Assembly: GCA_019095985.1 (NCBI GenBank)
Contig: CM032663.1
Coordinates: 13,311,571 to 13,375,570, forward strand
From: Streblospio benedicti
Taxonomy: Eukaryota; Annelida; Polychaeta; Spionida; Spionidae
Length of the DNA: 64,000 nt
Direction: 5' to 3'
The notes under the pieces were generated by a model. The model made no database searches, was not told where the DNA came from, and worked only from the letters and a program-made list of their open reading frames with translations. Each line of letters opens with the position of its first letter. Within the stretch, counting starts at the first letter, position 1. Both the position numbers and the translations under genes were made by a program. Positions 49,211-61,882 of this stretch are shown here, piece after piece.

Positions 49211-52078
49211 TTGCATCAGCAGCAGGCTGCTTTGTGTGGGGTGGGGGGAATTGTGTGGGGGGGGGGGAATTTTGAGGGGTGTTGGGGGGGTGTTCTTCCT
49301 GTTTTATTGTTATATGTTAGTGTTGGTGGTGTTTTGGTTGTTTATTTCCAACATTTGAACATAAAAGTCATAAACATGTTATTATGATATATTAATGTTG
49401 TTGGGATCTTAGTTTCTCATTTAAGATGTTCATTTACAAAAGTGATAAAAAATCACCAAAAATCTAAGCTTTAGTGATGTATGAACACTTTGTTGTGATA
49501 TATTTGGATTTGAAACTAACATAAACTGTATGTAAATGTAGTACAAGTCTCAGTAGTTCTAGGTTGCAAAAATGCATATGCACGTGGTGAAATTAAGAAT
49601 AACGAATATTTAAACACCAATGGATTGAAGTAATCCAAGTAATCTAAAACTTGAACAGAATGAATGTGCCTGTGTCTGGATAGGCAGTCTGCTCTCACAT
49701 AGTTTATTCATTTCTTATTAATGGGGGGGGGATAGCAAACGAATACAATCAAAACCAATACACTTGTTCATTAAGATATAAGTTGACGAATTACGATATT
49801 ATAATCTAAGCCCGTATCCCTGTCGAAAAATCAAAAATGGCGGAAGAAGAAATAACACTACACAAAATCCGACATTTTTTTATTACTGACCAAAATTAGC
49901 CATCTGCAAAGAGCCTCAAAATCACTGTTCGCAAACAGCAAAAACTCTAATAATGTCACAAACACAAACTAATCATCGCACTCGGTGACTAGGCTAGAGA
50001 AAGTGCTGCACTGTCTTCTGTTGTCTGTTATGCGACTTTAATTGTCCTTGACTGCGTGAACCAATCAGACCTTGTTTTACAAGTACTGGCGAAACAAGCG
50101 CTTCAGGTGCTTTTCTTTTTCGTCGTCTGCTTTTGTTCTATTGTCGCCATGTTTGTTGAGCTAAAAATCCTGTTATCTCTGTCGTTTAGTTGAATGAAAC
50201 GTTGTGATTTCACAACTATTTAACGGCCGTGTGTCTACATATAGCGCTGTTGTGGTAGTAAAGGCATTAGCAAATATTATCTCAGACGATTTTTCAATAG
50301 AATTACATGTTTTCCGTGAAGATGAATTCATTTTTCAGCCACCAAAATGTATCATTTGAAGTCAGTGTCACATTGTTGCTTTTAGAAGAGGAGAGAGTGT
50401 TATATGTTAGTACAATAAACTAAATAGCCAGTTCAATACCAATCTATCACCACCACTGACACACTTCCAATATAAGTGTACTCTGAATAAATACAGTACT
50501 CAAGCACTTATAAATGATCCCAGTAGTAATTACCAGACATGCAGTCGCCATGTTACGTAATTGGCGAGGGTAGTGTCTATATTTTGCTCATAAGCGCCCG
50601 GCAGTCTGTATAGTAACTAACATGGATCGATAATTGCGAACTGGCTGGCTTTGGGTGGCGATAATAGGAGCTATAGACAGACAGACGGCTTTTTCATACA
50701 GATTGGCGGCTCATCTGATGTATATTTCATCACAAACGAGCACTTCTCTATGGCCACAATCAGACATTATGCACTTTTATGTGTGTTTAGCTGTTGAATA
50801 ACAAGTGCTGTTGGTTTTTGTGGTCTGTATTTGTGTTACTTTGGCAAAAGACTTTGATGGGTACTTGGCAGCTTGTACATAAATCTTTTGTTTACACAGA
50901 TATATTGGAATTAACTTTTGTTGTTGATATTTTGATGTTAATTTCAATCAGATGTAAAATGGTCTGTGAAGGTTGTGAAAACCATGATTGTTATGTAGAT
51001 TATGACAATTAGATAGAGTTGATGACTCAGTTTTGCAAAGAACCTTTGTAACTGGCTATAAATTGATTACTCAGTTAAATCAGCCTTGGTGAATTGAGTT
51101 TAAAAAGCTGACAAATGTCTTATTAAGGACTGGCATTATTAGCGATTATGCATCACCTGTTTATGTGAAAAGATAAAGGGTAAAGTGTTCTCTGTTATTT
51201 AAGCAAAAATTCATTTGTCTATTTCAAATCTTTATGGTGTAGTAATGATGATTAATATTACCTTATTGTTGATGTAACAAGTGAACAGTTATAATAGATA
51301 AATCAATATTAATGGTATTTTGATGGTAATGGTTAAATGAAGCTTCATGTATAAAATTGCTACTGAAGTTTTTTGAGATTTATTGTGTAATTCTCCTATT
51401 TGTTCCTGGTGTCAGTAATGACTTTTTTTTATAGATTGTCAAACCATTTAGCAAGTTCTCATCTGACACATTTCAATTATTTCACTTTGATTTCTTTGAT
51501 TTTTAATCATTGTAATTGTTTTATATTCCCAAACGACATGTATTGTGTAAGAATATTAGACGTTATAAAGTGTGTCATAAATTTGAAAATGATTATTGTA
51601 AACCTAGTCAAGTGTATGTTGTATTCCATTAGATTGCAAATGTGATATTCATCAGAATAACCTAAACTTCCACACATTGCGATTCTAAGTAAGAATATAA
51701 ATGCTAAAATTGAATTGTAATTGTAATTAGTCTCCCAATTAGTGAGTTGTCCCTATTTGTGAAATATTTCTATTAACTTCATATAGCTAACGGCCACGAG
51801 AAAACGAAAACATGTTCCTCGTGACGAGGTGACCCAGTAACATATTTTCTTATTTATTTATTTTTTATTTTATTTTATTTATTTATTTGCTTGAACCAAT
51901 CAAATCGTCTGTTTCTAACAATCACCCGCCATCTTGAATCTTGGTGCCCTCGATTATAACCGGTTGTTCCATAATGTACCTGGATCACTCAGCGCAGAAG
52001 AACACATGTATCTCAACCAATCAAATCATCAAATTTCAAACCCTAACCCTAACCATCTTGTATTTCTGTGCCTTACAG

Positions 52079-52334
52079 GTATCCTCAATCAACCGCGTCT
52101 TGCGTAACCTGGCCAGTCAGAACCAAAAGGATGTACTCCAGCCGGGCATGTACGACAAGTTCGGCCTGCTGAACGGCCAGGGCTGGCCCCGCCCCAACCC
52201 CTGGTACGCGCCCAACCCGTCCATGGCCGGCCTCGGGGGCTACAACCAGCACTACCCGGGCTCGGCGCCCGCCCAGCCCCCGGCAGCCCACGTGCCCGCC
52301 CCCAGCTCCAACAACAACGTGGAGAAGAAAGCAG
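52079..52334 (+). CDS. Pax6: Pax6 exon: end of paired domain and linker
   Basis: Starts in phase 0 after AG at 52078 with VSSINRVLRNLAS, the last helix of the paired RED subdomain, directly continuing IPS from either upstream copy. The linker then reads QNQKDVLQPGMYDKFGLLNG, GWPRPNPWYAP and a Pro/Ala/Asn-rich tail ending NNNVEKKA. The MYDK-LNGQ and WPRPNPWYAP blocks are Pax6 linker signatures and, as I recall, are best matched in lophotrochozoans. The donor is GTGTGT at 52335, phase 1, weaker than the other donors of this gene. If unspliced, the frame runs only about a dozen codons to a TGA ending at 52372, giving a protein with the paired domain but no homeodomain. Confidence 0.93.
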
Positions 52335-52432
52335 GTGTGTTCGACGACGGTGTGTATCGGCCCAATGGATGAGTACTACTTGATAGCGTCCTCTCCAGAT
52401 TGGTGGAAGCTGCTAGCTAGGATGAGTTCATA

Positions 52433-52561
52433 GGCAGATCCATGGGGCGCTGGAAACCCTGTTTTTCCCCCAAAAAAACTTTATTTAAATTAGGTATTTG
52501 GCATATATCGATTGCGCGCACGAAAACCATGCGCTCTCTTTTCTAAAAACCTGGATCTGCC
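52433..52561. repeat. TIR-2 family element (MITE-like)
   Basis: GGCAGATCCATGG at the left and CCTGGATCTGCC at the right form terminal inverted repeats about 129 bp apart. The interior is non-coding. It lies only 20 bp from a TIR-1 copy. Confidence 0.6.
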
Positions 52562-52580
52562 TGTGGATTTTATGATTTTT

Positions 52581-52753
52581 CAGTAGAACCTCCAAATAAG
52601 ATCACCTCTTTGTTAAAAACTACCTCTGTAATGAGGCAATTTCTTGTTGTGGTTTCAAGTCATGATAAGGAGACTGACATGAACCTTCATATGGAGGCCA
52701 CCTCTCTATGGAGGCCAGTGTCTTGTGTGGTCTTGGCAGAGGAGGTTCTACTG
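52581..52753. repeat. TIR-1 family element, best-preserved termini
   Basis: CAGTAGAACCTCC at the left and GGAGGTTCTACTG at the right are perfect 13-bp inverted repeats. TA follows on the right; the left flank is TTT, so the target duplication is not preserved there. Length 173 bp, interior of the usual ACCTCTTTG/GGAGGCCACCTC theme. Confidence 0.75.
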
Positions 52754-54989
52754 TAGTATTTCTGTGGGTGTGCAGCTTGCACGGCTGGAGGGACGTATTG
52801 GTGTATTTGGTGTCAATCATTGGTGTTTGGTGGCACCAGCATCATAGTACATGGCCCAAACTAGTGAGACCATTCTGATATACATTCTAACTCAGTCTAC
52901 ATGATATTTGTTATTGCATGAAGTTGGCTTTGTATATGATGCTAGTGCCTGTGGGTAGCAGTAGGCGGGGAGACTGGGGCTAGTTGGAACCAGAGAGCCT
53001 CTGGTCTTGATGGACAAAACCCTGATAACATCTCATCCTAAGAGTTGTTCAAAGTTTTAACAATGTTGGAATTGCAAGAAAGCAAATGCTTTTAGAACAA
53101 GAGGACCATTTGAAATTATTGCCCTGGCCTCCCCATGAGCAGTAGTTGGTATGTTAGTGTTGATGTTTGAGTGTGTGCGCGCGTATATAAAAGTGTGTGC
53201 GTGTGCGTGATTCCATGGTGAATCTGTACAGTCCCTTTTTAGTTATCTTCACAAAGGTGCAATCACTTTTTGCCTTCTTAATTTCCTTCACATAGCAAGA
53301 TCTTCAATGTTGGAGACACGGACTTACAAAGGCTCCTCATCAGCAACATATCTTAATTTTGTAAATACATATCTATATTATGCATTGGTACCAGATGTCG
53401 ACCTCTAAATTTCTCATTCCGGTTTTCGTCACTATCACTATACACTGACTACTATATTTCCTGCTCTAAAAATCCTCCCTAAACAACGTGACATATGCTG
53501 CTACTGCTTCTCTTAAAGTGGTCAGCAGCACAAACCATCGTTCAAAAGCACATGTCTTCACACAACCCCAAGTCCGCAGAATCTGCTGTCTTTTGAAAGA
53601 ACAATCACAAGCACATTCCACCAGCAACACAAAGGGTCAGAGAGTCAAATGTCCCAAACTGACTGCTCCCATAATCACACGATAAAACATCCCATTGTCG
53701 ACCGCCAATTTCCCTCTTACCTTTAATTACCTGGTGGCGGACATCAAAGACCGATGTGTAATCCCCCTGAACCCTCGGTGCGCCCGTCCATCTGCTGCCC
53801 GGCAAGAAGGGCCGGGGCGGGGGCCGGGCAAGTGGGGACCTGCCCGGGGTTGAGGATTGGCTGGGACTTGAGCTTATGATAGGAAATGTATATTGGGACT
53901 TTATAGCAGGTTTGACAATCCTACCATTTCAATTGACATTTTATGTGGGTGGTCATATTGGCTAGCCACTAGAGTATGTGTTTTCGTATCAACTACCACT
54001 ACACTAACAATCCCATGGCAGTGTAAGCAAGTTTTGCTTATCTTACTGGACATGTCTACCTACTAGGTCTACTCACTACACGGATCAAGTAAACTTGTCA
54101 ACTTGACCGACAGTCTTCTCACTTATCAATGCAATTTCTGTCTATCAACCCAAACCCACGACCAAGCAGCCAATATGGTCCCTACCGGATGTTGTTCCCA
54201 ACGGATAACAGGTGCGCTGGGCCGGCCACGTGGACAAACTGACTCTATCATCGCCCACCAAAAAGAACGTGGTTGTGGCCATTGAGGGTTCAAACTGAAG
54301 TGATCGCCTCTTACACAAGGCGATCATCTGTTGTGCGGCTCCTCACACGTCCCCTCTTTCATTGGGCCCTGCTTAAGTTGCCGGATGACGCAACTGGCAG
54401 TGGTCATTGTCTCTTACGGCGCATAGCTCATTACAGGGCACGAGCGGTCATTAGTCTTAAGCTGACCATCGTTTAGATCTGTGTAGTGTTCACACGCTAT
54501 GTGTGAGGTGGACACGGGGGGTGGGTGTGAGGCAGAAGAGGTGGGGGTTTGAAGTTGCCGGTGATAGACTGTTTAGAGTTGGTGTAGACCGTGAAAATCA
54601 AAGTGATTCCAACACAACTATTAATTAAACAGTTGGTGCTTTAGATTTAAGTAATAGGTTACTTTAAATGGACTAAGCATAGTGCTCTTGTCACCAGTGT
54701 TTTCTTCTATTTTAAAAGAATGCCTTCCTTGCTGCAATGGTCTTTAAAACAATAAACAATGCCTTGAGAGTTTCGTAAAGAAGAAAACTCCACATATAGA
54801 AAGGTTTCTATCAAAAAGGAAGAAAACTACAGAAACGTCTTCAAAACTACCGAGTGTCAACCACCTATTTGGCGTGAATCTCCACAACGGACGCAAATCC
54901 CCGGAATCAGCGAATAATCACATCGATACGATCAGCTACAAACATGATGACCCAATCTCCCGTCAGCGGCCACGTAACAAAAGTTAATC

Positions 54990-55190
54990 ACGCCGAATCC
55001 GCACATCTGTCTGCTGTGCGGAGAGCGCTCGCTTTTACAAGGTAATTAGTGACTAATCCGGTATCGGGTGACGACGCGACCCCGGCCTAGCGCCGTACGT
55101 CTGACGTACAGATGTGACGTCGCGATTACGTCGTGCGTAATCCGCGTGTTGGCGGCAGCGAGGTTACGTCATGTCATGTCACGTGGTCAG
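54990..55190. promoter_or_regulatory. CpG-rich island with ACGT motifs
   Basis: Contains GTACGTCTGACGTA (55095-55108), GTGACGTCGCG, a reversed TAATCC pair and GTCACGTGG near 55177. High CpG in an AT-rich intron. Candidate regulatory block. Confidence 0.35.
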
Positions 55191-55390
55191 GTTTTTGGTT
55201 TGTTTTGAGCTGGTTGCTGGTTGTGCTATATTATAGGGGTGTCTCTGTGAATGAAAGAGGGGGGCTAGCAAAGAAGGGCTTTTGAAATGGAATCTAGACT
55301 CACACTCAAGCAAGTTTTGTATCAACAGTTGAAAGTTATCAACTCGAAATTATGGTCAAATTGTGGTGCACTACTTTTGTGTGAAATGAG

Positions 55391-55429
55391 TAGATTCCCT
55401 TTATATCTCTTTAGATTCCCTTTATATCT
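55391..55429 (+). repeat. 18-bp direct repeat pair
   Basis: TAGATTCCCTTTATATCT occurs twice (55391-55408 and 55412-55429), separated by three bases. Confidence 0.8.
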
Positions 55430-58400
55430 GACCTAAAAAATCTTTCAAATTCACACCAAACCTATCTGGTTTTCAAAGAAACCTGTTCAAATGTCTCCAT
55501 GTCTCCTTGTCATTGACCCACCAATCAGAATGCCCACTTTCCTGCCATCCCACACGAGCCCCCAAATTTGTAGCGACAACCGTGATCCCCCCAAATGCTG
55601 TAACCGGCCATTGTTGGAGTTTTCTCTCACAAATGAGGTGAGTTACTCATAATCCGGGCTGAGACCCGCCCTGGGCCACTCAACCCTCCCGCGAGTGGCA
55701 TCTGTCGCTGGCACATCAAAACGCCAACATCCCAAATAGCCAGTGGCCACTCAAATAGCCACTGGCTACCGGGGTCTCTAATGACTGGCTGGCAAACACT
55801 AATCCAGACACAAAACAATGCTCCGTGCGAGGGTGAGGAGCTGTTACGACCCCGAGTTAATGGGATGATAGACAGACAGTTAGCTCAGGCTGACCCGACT
55901 GTTGGTTTAGTTTGGATGAAACAAAGAGTGGGCGGGGCAGATGGGACACTGCTATCACCGTTATTACGTGGGGGTAAATGTTAGTTTTCATTGCAATTAC
56001 GTGAAACAAAGAGATGGGAGCAGTTACAAGACAAGGGGAGACTGCTGTAAGTGCATATTAGCAGGGATATGTTCCCTATTAGCTATTCCTGGTGTAAATA
56101 TAAGTCAATATTGAAGCTCTGCCGTTTTGTCTTTACTTCGCTAATAGCACAAACAGTTGATGGCTTTGATAGAAGTAAAAAAAATACAGACAAGTGCAGT
56201 TATTTAGCCCATTATACTGTAACAGACAGCCAAATGAGCGAAAGTTGATAGTTCTGACAATAGGTTTAAAAAAATACAAGTGCATATGTATTCCCCCATT
56301 ATATGGCCATTATATTGCCAGACCTCGGCTTAAACACCATAATAGGCGATAAGTATGTCCAAGTCCACCCGCTGACCTGTGCAAATTGCTGGCTATAGCC
56401 GCCAAAGCCTCCTTTCCAATGGCGTATACACCAATTGGCCATCTCCGCCAATGCCAACTGTATTTGTGCATGCTCCTGGTCTAATCAGCCGTGAATTCTT
56501 ACTAATTTGAACCTGCCACTGCGGTAGAAGCAGTAGTATAGCAACTGTTTTTACATTGTTGTTTCCTGCTTCTGAAGTTTCACCACAGACTTACCAAGTG
56601 CCTTTCAGTTCTGACATACAGAGCTCTTGATAGACTGTTATAGAGGGAGCAAATTGGTTAAGTATCAGCTAATAGCAGTTCAGCCTATACTGCACTATAT
56701 GTTTGTAATCACGTGCCATGCTTTGGTGCCTGTGGCTGCACAGACACAAGAGCTGTATTGTGAGGGGGTAAACACCCAGAAAACAGCCTTTGTCCCCACT
56801 GGAGACTTTAGCATATTGGGCTTGCTGAATTATAGCTGACATGATACCTATATATGATGATGTATTGTGACTTGGAGGGACTGGGCTGTATCAATTGCAA
56901 TTATAAGTGAGCGACAGTAGAAGTTGAGCTTTTTTCTGGATGCAAAACTGGTGAATATCCATTATCCATTAGACATATTAATTAGGTATAATGGGTAACA
57001 TTCTTGTGCAGTTTTTGACTAGAATGGAGTCAATATTCAACTTGTACCTATTATAATAACAATAGACACCATCTTAGAATACAGTTTGTATCTGGGTTCC
57101 TGTTGAAATCTATATCCATACATTCCCTGAGCCCTACATTTTTATGCCTATGCAATAGACATGCTATCACCATACCCCACTATCACCCTCCCTGCTTGCT
57201 GCGTAACAAGCCTGACCCCTTCATTACTGACCACTCACTGACCACCCCCACCCCCGGAGCTCCCGTCTTTCAGACCCATCCAGCCAGAAGTAATCTGCTC
57301 TAATGAAGTTGGGGCTGCTGCTGCCTGGTCAGTGCGGACTGTGGTGAGACCCCCGGGGGGTCAGACTCGGTGACAGCCGTGTCATGAGAAACTGTTATTA
57401 GCAGATGGTGCTTGTTGCGCCGGTTTCACAGATCATAGTTTCATTCTTGCATTTCTCTTGTTCTCTCTTAAACTGTCTATATCTTAGCATCTTTTCCAAG
57501 CATGTTGATACCAGGTGGAAGACAGTTCAATAGATTGCAGTTTGAGTTTATTGCTTTTTGTCTCTTTGTATGGCCTCCTTCATTGTTTTATCTTGTTCGT
57601 GTCTTTTCTTTCCCAATGTCTACATCAAAATCTTCAAGAACATTTTACAATCTAAAAATTGTTGTCTAAAAGTAGAATTGAATCACCCCCCCAACTTTTA
57701 GTGCCCATGACCCTTATGAATATGCATATATACCATGTGTTTTAGTTTGATGATTACAACTCCTGTAAGCACCAATATTTCATTGACACTCAACCCTAAA
57801 CAAACAAACAGGCTAACTCCTAACACAACACGTGCACCAATCGACTAGAGCATCAAATTCATACACGATTTTTGATTGACAAATTGGGGGCACTATTTGC
57901 TATGGCGTATGTATACAGCCTGACTGTGATTGTACACCAGTGAAAGTAGTCTCGGCGGGAACCAGACCCTGCCCAGGTCATCCTAGAGGCTTTGAAGTCT
58001 CCACCGGCTCTGACTATGCTATAGGGGAACACACTATAGGGCTGGGAAAGCTGACAGGATGGTAATTTGCAGCGTATGTTGACAACCCTGTTTAGTTCTG
58101 AGCCCACGGGTGATTATGTTAAGATTGGAGGGCATGGTTTACAGCATTGAAAGTTTTATAGGTTGACATACAACTCAATTTACGTCCATGGTGTTTGGAT
58201 ATCAAATATTGCACTTAAGGAAATCTTCATATACATGTACATGGTAGTGGAAAATGCAACTTATTTGGTTGACAGTCTGGTTGAGTTGTAGAAAAGAAAC
58301 TAATACACACATATCCTATATATGTTACATTGTAGCCATATAGGCAGATACATATGCCAAAAATAAAACCAATGTCAACAGAAAGCCCATTGAAAGAGAC

Positions 58401-59256
58401 AACAAACAACAATGTAAAGTAAACCATCCATGCAGTCAATAGCCACACAAATACCAACAAGTGAAGTGCCTTTCAAAACGCACCATTCACAGCACGGAGT
58501 TTGTTAGCGCCAGTGTCTCCGCCCGGTGGTCAATGTCCGCACTATTGGTGTCTCTGATGACACACAGATGGCGCTAGTTCACGGGCCGTCATTTTCCGCC
58601 ATCAACTATCTGTTGCTTTCAGTGGTAAATTTCAATTTCATGCTCCCTTCTGGACGCTGTAGATTTTCCCATCTTGACAAACTTTGCTTCTGGGCTATAG
58701 AATAAATGTTTGCCATATTGTAACAGAGGTTAGAATATTAGATAAAGAAGAAGAATGCTTAGCAATATTAGCAATAAGTGCCTAGTGCAACATAGTGTGC
58801 TCAGGAGAATCTCTTTTACGCTGCCTATATAAGCAGTTATTAATATCTTATTAATTGAATAATAAGCCCAAAATAGATAAGGATGCTAGTGCAAAATACA
58901 ACTGCCATCTTCCCTTTTGCCCCCTGCCTTGGGCCATTTAAACGCAAAGCTAAAAGCACAACTAACATTCCAGCGTACTTAAACACATCCCCAATCCCAT
59001 CCTCCCCACTTAAAACTCATATAATCACCACCCTGCTGTATAAACCTGCACTCAGCACGACTCTCACCTGTTAAAATGCCAAATTACAATACTCAGACCC
59101 AGCTGAAAGCCCCCAGAATGCACGTAGCCTTTTTTCCACTGACATTTCCTGGTGTATAATCACCTGTCTGTGCCCCTCGCCCTCACACCCCTCCACTTGT
59201 CTAACTGCTCATCATTTACCCGCCTCGTGGCCTGCTCACAATACCAACATGGAGCT

Positions 59257-59446
59257 CATTAGAACCTCCAACTTCATACAGCATAACCTTCAATAGAAAA
59301 CACCTCAATTGCAAGACCCAATCTATCTATCCTGATTGCAACCCTGCATGAAACCCTCCCCCAAAGATCTGCATGAAGTGACCACCTCTCTATTGAGGCC
59401 ACTTGAGCCCTATCTCTCAGGTGGTCTCAATAGAGAGGTTGTGCTG
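59257..59446. repeat. TIR-1 family element
   Basis: Left end CATTAGAACCTCC, interior GACCACCTCTCTATTGAGGCC and AGGTGGTCTCAATAGAG, right end GAGGTTGTGCTG followed by TA. About 190 bp. Confidence 0.6.
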
Positions 59447-59849
59447 TACGATCCTCACATTGGGTCAATCAGTCACGTGCTCCCTCCGCCTCACTGACCC
59501 CGGCCCGCGGGTCGCGCCACTTACAGCACCTTGTTAGCACCTGGAGCCTCAGTGTGACATGCTCAGCTGGGAGGACACGGACACGGCAGGGAGATACAGG
59601 AGGGTGGTTGTCCGTATACCGGTTGGTGTGTCTATCTTGACAGTCTCCAGATGAACCTTCACCCACTAACATCTAACACCCCCCCTCCCCATACACACAC
59701 CACCACCATCATTTTCATCAATCTAAAAGATGCTCATAGGAAGAAAGAAGACAGCAGGAAAAATACACATGTACAGTACAGTTCTACACTGTGGGCAATA
59801 GGGGTGTCTACCCTGATAGACCAAAGATAGACCAAACACACACCCCCCA

Positions 59850-60012
<163 letters not shown>

Positions 60013-60114
60013 GTGTTCCTCCTCAGCAAGTGAGAAGAATCCTTAAAGCACCCGCAGAGATGATGTGTGCAATAGGTGTCTTTACCACGAACAGCCCCCA
60101 GCCCCCAAAAGTGA

Positions 60115-60310
60115 GAATCCTTACAGGGCCGGCAGACATGATGGCCACCACCGCCGCCACGTTTCCGCCTATTATCGCTCTCCTTCCTCCCCATGACGTC
60201 ATCGCGTCTTTCCCGGAATCCCCACTTCCGGTGATCACGTGACGAGTGATGAGCAACATGGCGGCCTGTGCGATATGGCAAGAAGCCTTAGACGTAAAAG
60301 ATGGCGGTGG
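60115..60310 (+). promoter_or_regulatory. Internal promoter candidate upstream of the homeobox exons
   Basis: Within about 115 bp: CRE TGACGTCA (60194-60201), ETS site CACTTCCGG (60223-60231), CACGTG E-box (60236-60241), YY1-type AACATGGCGGC (60255-60265) and AAGATGGCGG (60298-60307). This is the standard equipment of a CpG-island promoter. It is 1.6 kb upstream of homeobox exon A and downstream of all paired-domain exons. Transcripts starting here could encode a Pax6 lacking the paired domain, as vertebrate Pax6 makes from an internal promoter. Orientation and use are inferred. Confidence 0.45.
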
Positions 60311-60394
60311 GTGGTGTGTCAGCGACCTAATGCTGGGGTCACACCCACACGACCGAGACCCGGCTTCAAAGAATTGGCCTCATACAACAGCATA

Positions 60395-60550
60395 GGCAGA
60401 TCCATAGGTCATATTGACACCCCTTCCCCTCCCCAAAAAACAGAATCATTCTTATGGAGTTTTTTGGTATCTCCATCATCAATCACACATACGAAACCCA
60501 CGAGATCATGTGTGTGCCCCCACTTTTCATGAAAAAAACCTGTATCTGTC
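60395..60550. repeat. TIR-2 family element
   Basis: GGCAGATCCATAGG at the left, CCTGTATCTGTC at the right, about 156 bp. Translated on the minus strand it gives the family's recurring DTGFFHEK-like text. Confidence 0.55.
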
Positions 60551-61432
60551 AGTGAACACTCATACCACCCACATACACAGCCACCAAGACACAGCCTCCC
60601 ACACCTAGGACCCACCCGCCTACACACAGCAGACCTCCACCTGAGAATCCCCATCACACGTGTTCGCGCCATTTCACGCTCCACTGGGTCACCAGGGGAG
60701 GAGGCGCTGGGTTATGAAACTCGTGTACGCAGGATTGAACTCGGTGTACACATTTTGTTAAACTAGGTGTATGACTTTTTTGTGTACATGTAGAGATAGG
60801 AATCTCACAATAAACACGTGTTTTTGGTTGGCAGTGTTTATTTTTACCTTCTTATGAAGATCCAGATAATACAGATTTGTGTGTGTTTTTTCCTTGTTTT
60901 TCTTTCTTTCTATCTTTCTTTCTTTCTTAACCTTTTTGTGAAGATCCATCTAGGATTGAGATTGTTCTTTTGTCTGTTTTCACCTCTCTGCAGACTGCTC
61001 TCAGTATGGTGGTTTGCTAGATTCTCTCTGATGACGCACTTTGCTCTACTTTGGTTGAATGTTTGTCAATGTGTGCAGATTCTACTGTGTGCTGAATGGT
61101 TGATTCTGTTAATAGTGTGTACATGTAACATTATGATAGCTCTAGAAACAACGGTTGTGGAGTAACAGTTCATAATTGAATACAGTTTGTATGTGTAGCC
61201 TAATTTTACAAAAATAATAGAAAAATTGACGAAAGACAAAATATTTTTTTCCATTCGATGATGATTTCTTATGTGTATCATTTTGTCACAAGTTGACAAA
61301 AGTACAATTCAATATTAACCTTTACACTGCATTGAGAATTCAAGACTATGTCTACGGGACATCAGTAAAGATATCAACATCTATGTAAACTATACATTGC
61401 GAGGTTCATATCAAGCTCACTATATATCAAGT

Positions 61433-61610
61433 ACTAGTGATATAGTTCAATTCTACTCTCACTGTTATGACAAGCAAGCTCCTACCACTGTATTGATAGA
61501 GCTGAAGACATAGCTTCCATTTGATATAGCCACATGGAAGCTATGTCTTGAGTTATACAGTGGTAGGAGCATGCTTGGCATAACAGTGAGAATAGAATTT
61601 AATTCACTAG
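61433..61610. repeat. Fold-back element, long imperfect hairpin
   Basis: The left arm (about 61433-61520, ending ACATAGCTTCCAT) is the reverse complement of the right arm (61534-61610, starting ATGGAAGCTATGT). There are a few mismatches and one indel of about 8 nt. The loop is 13 nt. Ends ACTAGTGA and TCACTAG are inverted. Most likely a fold-back MITE; a transcribed copy would form a near-continuous duplex of about 75 bp. Confidence 0.75.
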
Positions 61611-61691
61611 CAAACTTGGGGAAAATAGATATACAGTTGTTCATAGTAGTATGGTTATACATTTAGTTTGAGTTATATGTCATTATCCATT

Positions 61692-61817
61692 GGCAGATCC
61701 AGGTTTTTGGAAAAGGGGGGGGGGCGAACTTAAGCGATTTCATGAGAAGCCCTATGAAAATGAAGTATTTGGTGGGAAAAGGGGGCAGGCCCCCCCCCCC
61801 CCCGCCCTGGATCTGTC
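61692..61817. repeat. TIR-2 family element next to homeobox exon A
   Basis: GGCAGATCCAGG (61692-61703) and CCTGGATCTGTC (61806-61817) are inverted termini. G-run and C-run (14-16 nt) subterminal tracts are present. The plus frame reads ADPGFWKRGGG, a phrase that recurs in translated repeats of many animal genomes. It ends 65 bp before the acceptor of the homeobox exon and its frame is continuous with that exon, but no splice site supports exonisation. Confidence 0.65.
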
Positions 61818-61882
61818 TATGTTATCTATGTATTTCCCCAAGACACACACACCCTATAACCCCCGTCTCCTCGCCCTTACAG

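Larger units (their letters stand above)
41461..52078 (+). other. Intron between paired exons and linker exon
   Basis: About 10.6 kb. Contains TIR-1 copies (42948-43120, 43484-43630 and 44070-44200), a GCC/GGATTA cassette at 43860-43965 and a GC-rich block at 49010-49210. A long AT-rich stretch (about 50750-51960) and TTTAT-rich low complexity (47059-47095 and 51853-51887) are also present. Its 3' end carries CTAACCCTAAC at 52043-52053, 26-36 nt before the acceptor and suitable as branch points, then a pyrimidine-rich CTTACAG. No extra coding exon is supported. Confidence 0.7.

Noticed and set aside
52041-52054. Interstitial telomere repeat (CCCTAACCCTAACC)
   Set aside because: Only two units, placed where branch-point CTAAC motifs are expected 26-36 nt before the acceptor. 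Better explained as splicing signal or chance.
61690-61882. In-frame extension of the homeobox exon upstream (ADPGFWKRGGG...)
   Set aside because: It is TIR-2 repeat sequence; there is no ATG and no supporting acceptor farther upstream. The acceptor at 61882 joins in the right phase to the linker exon.
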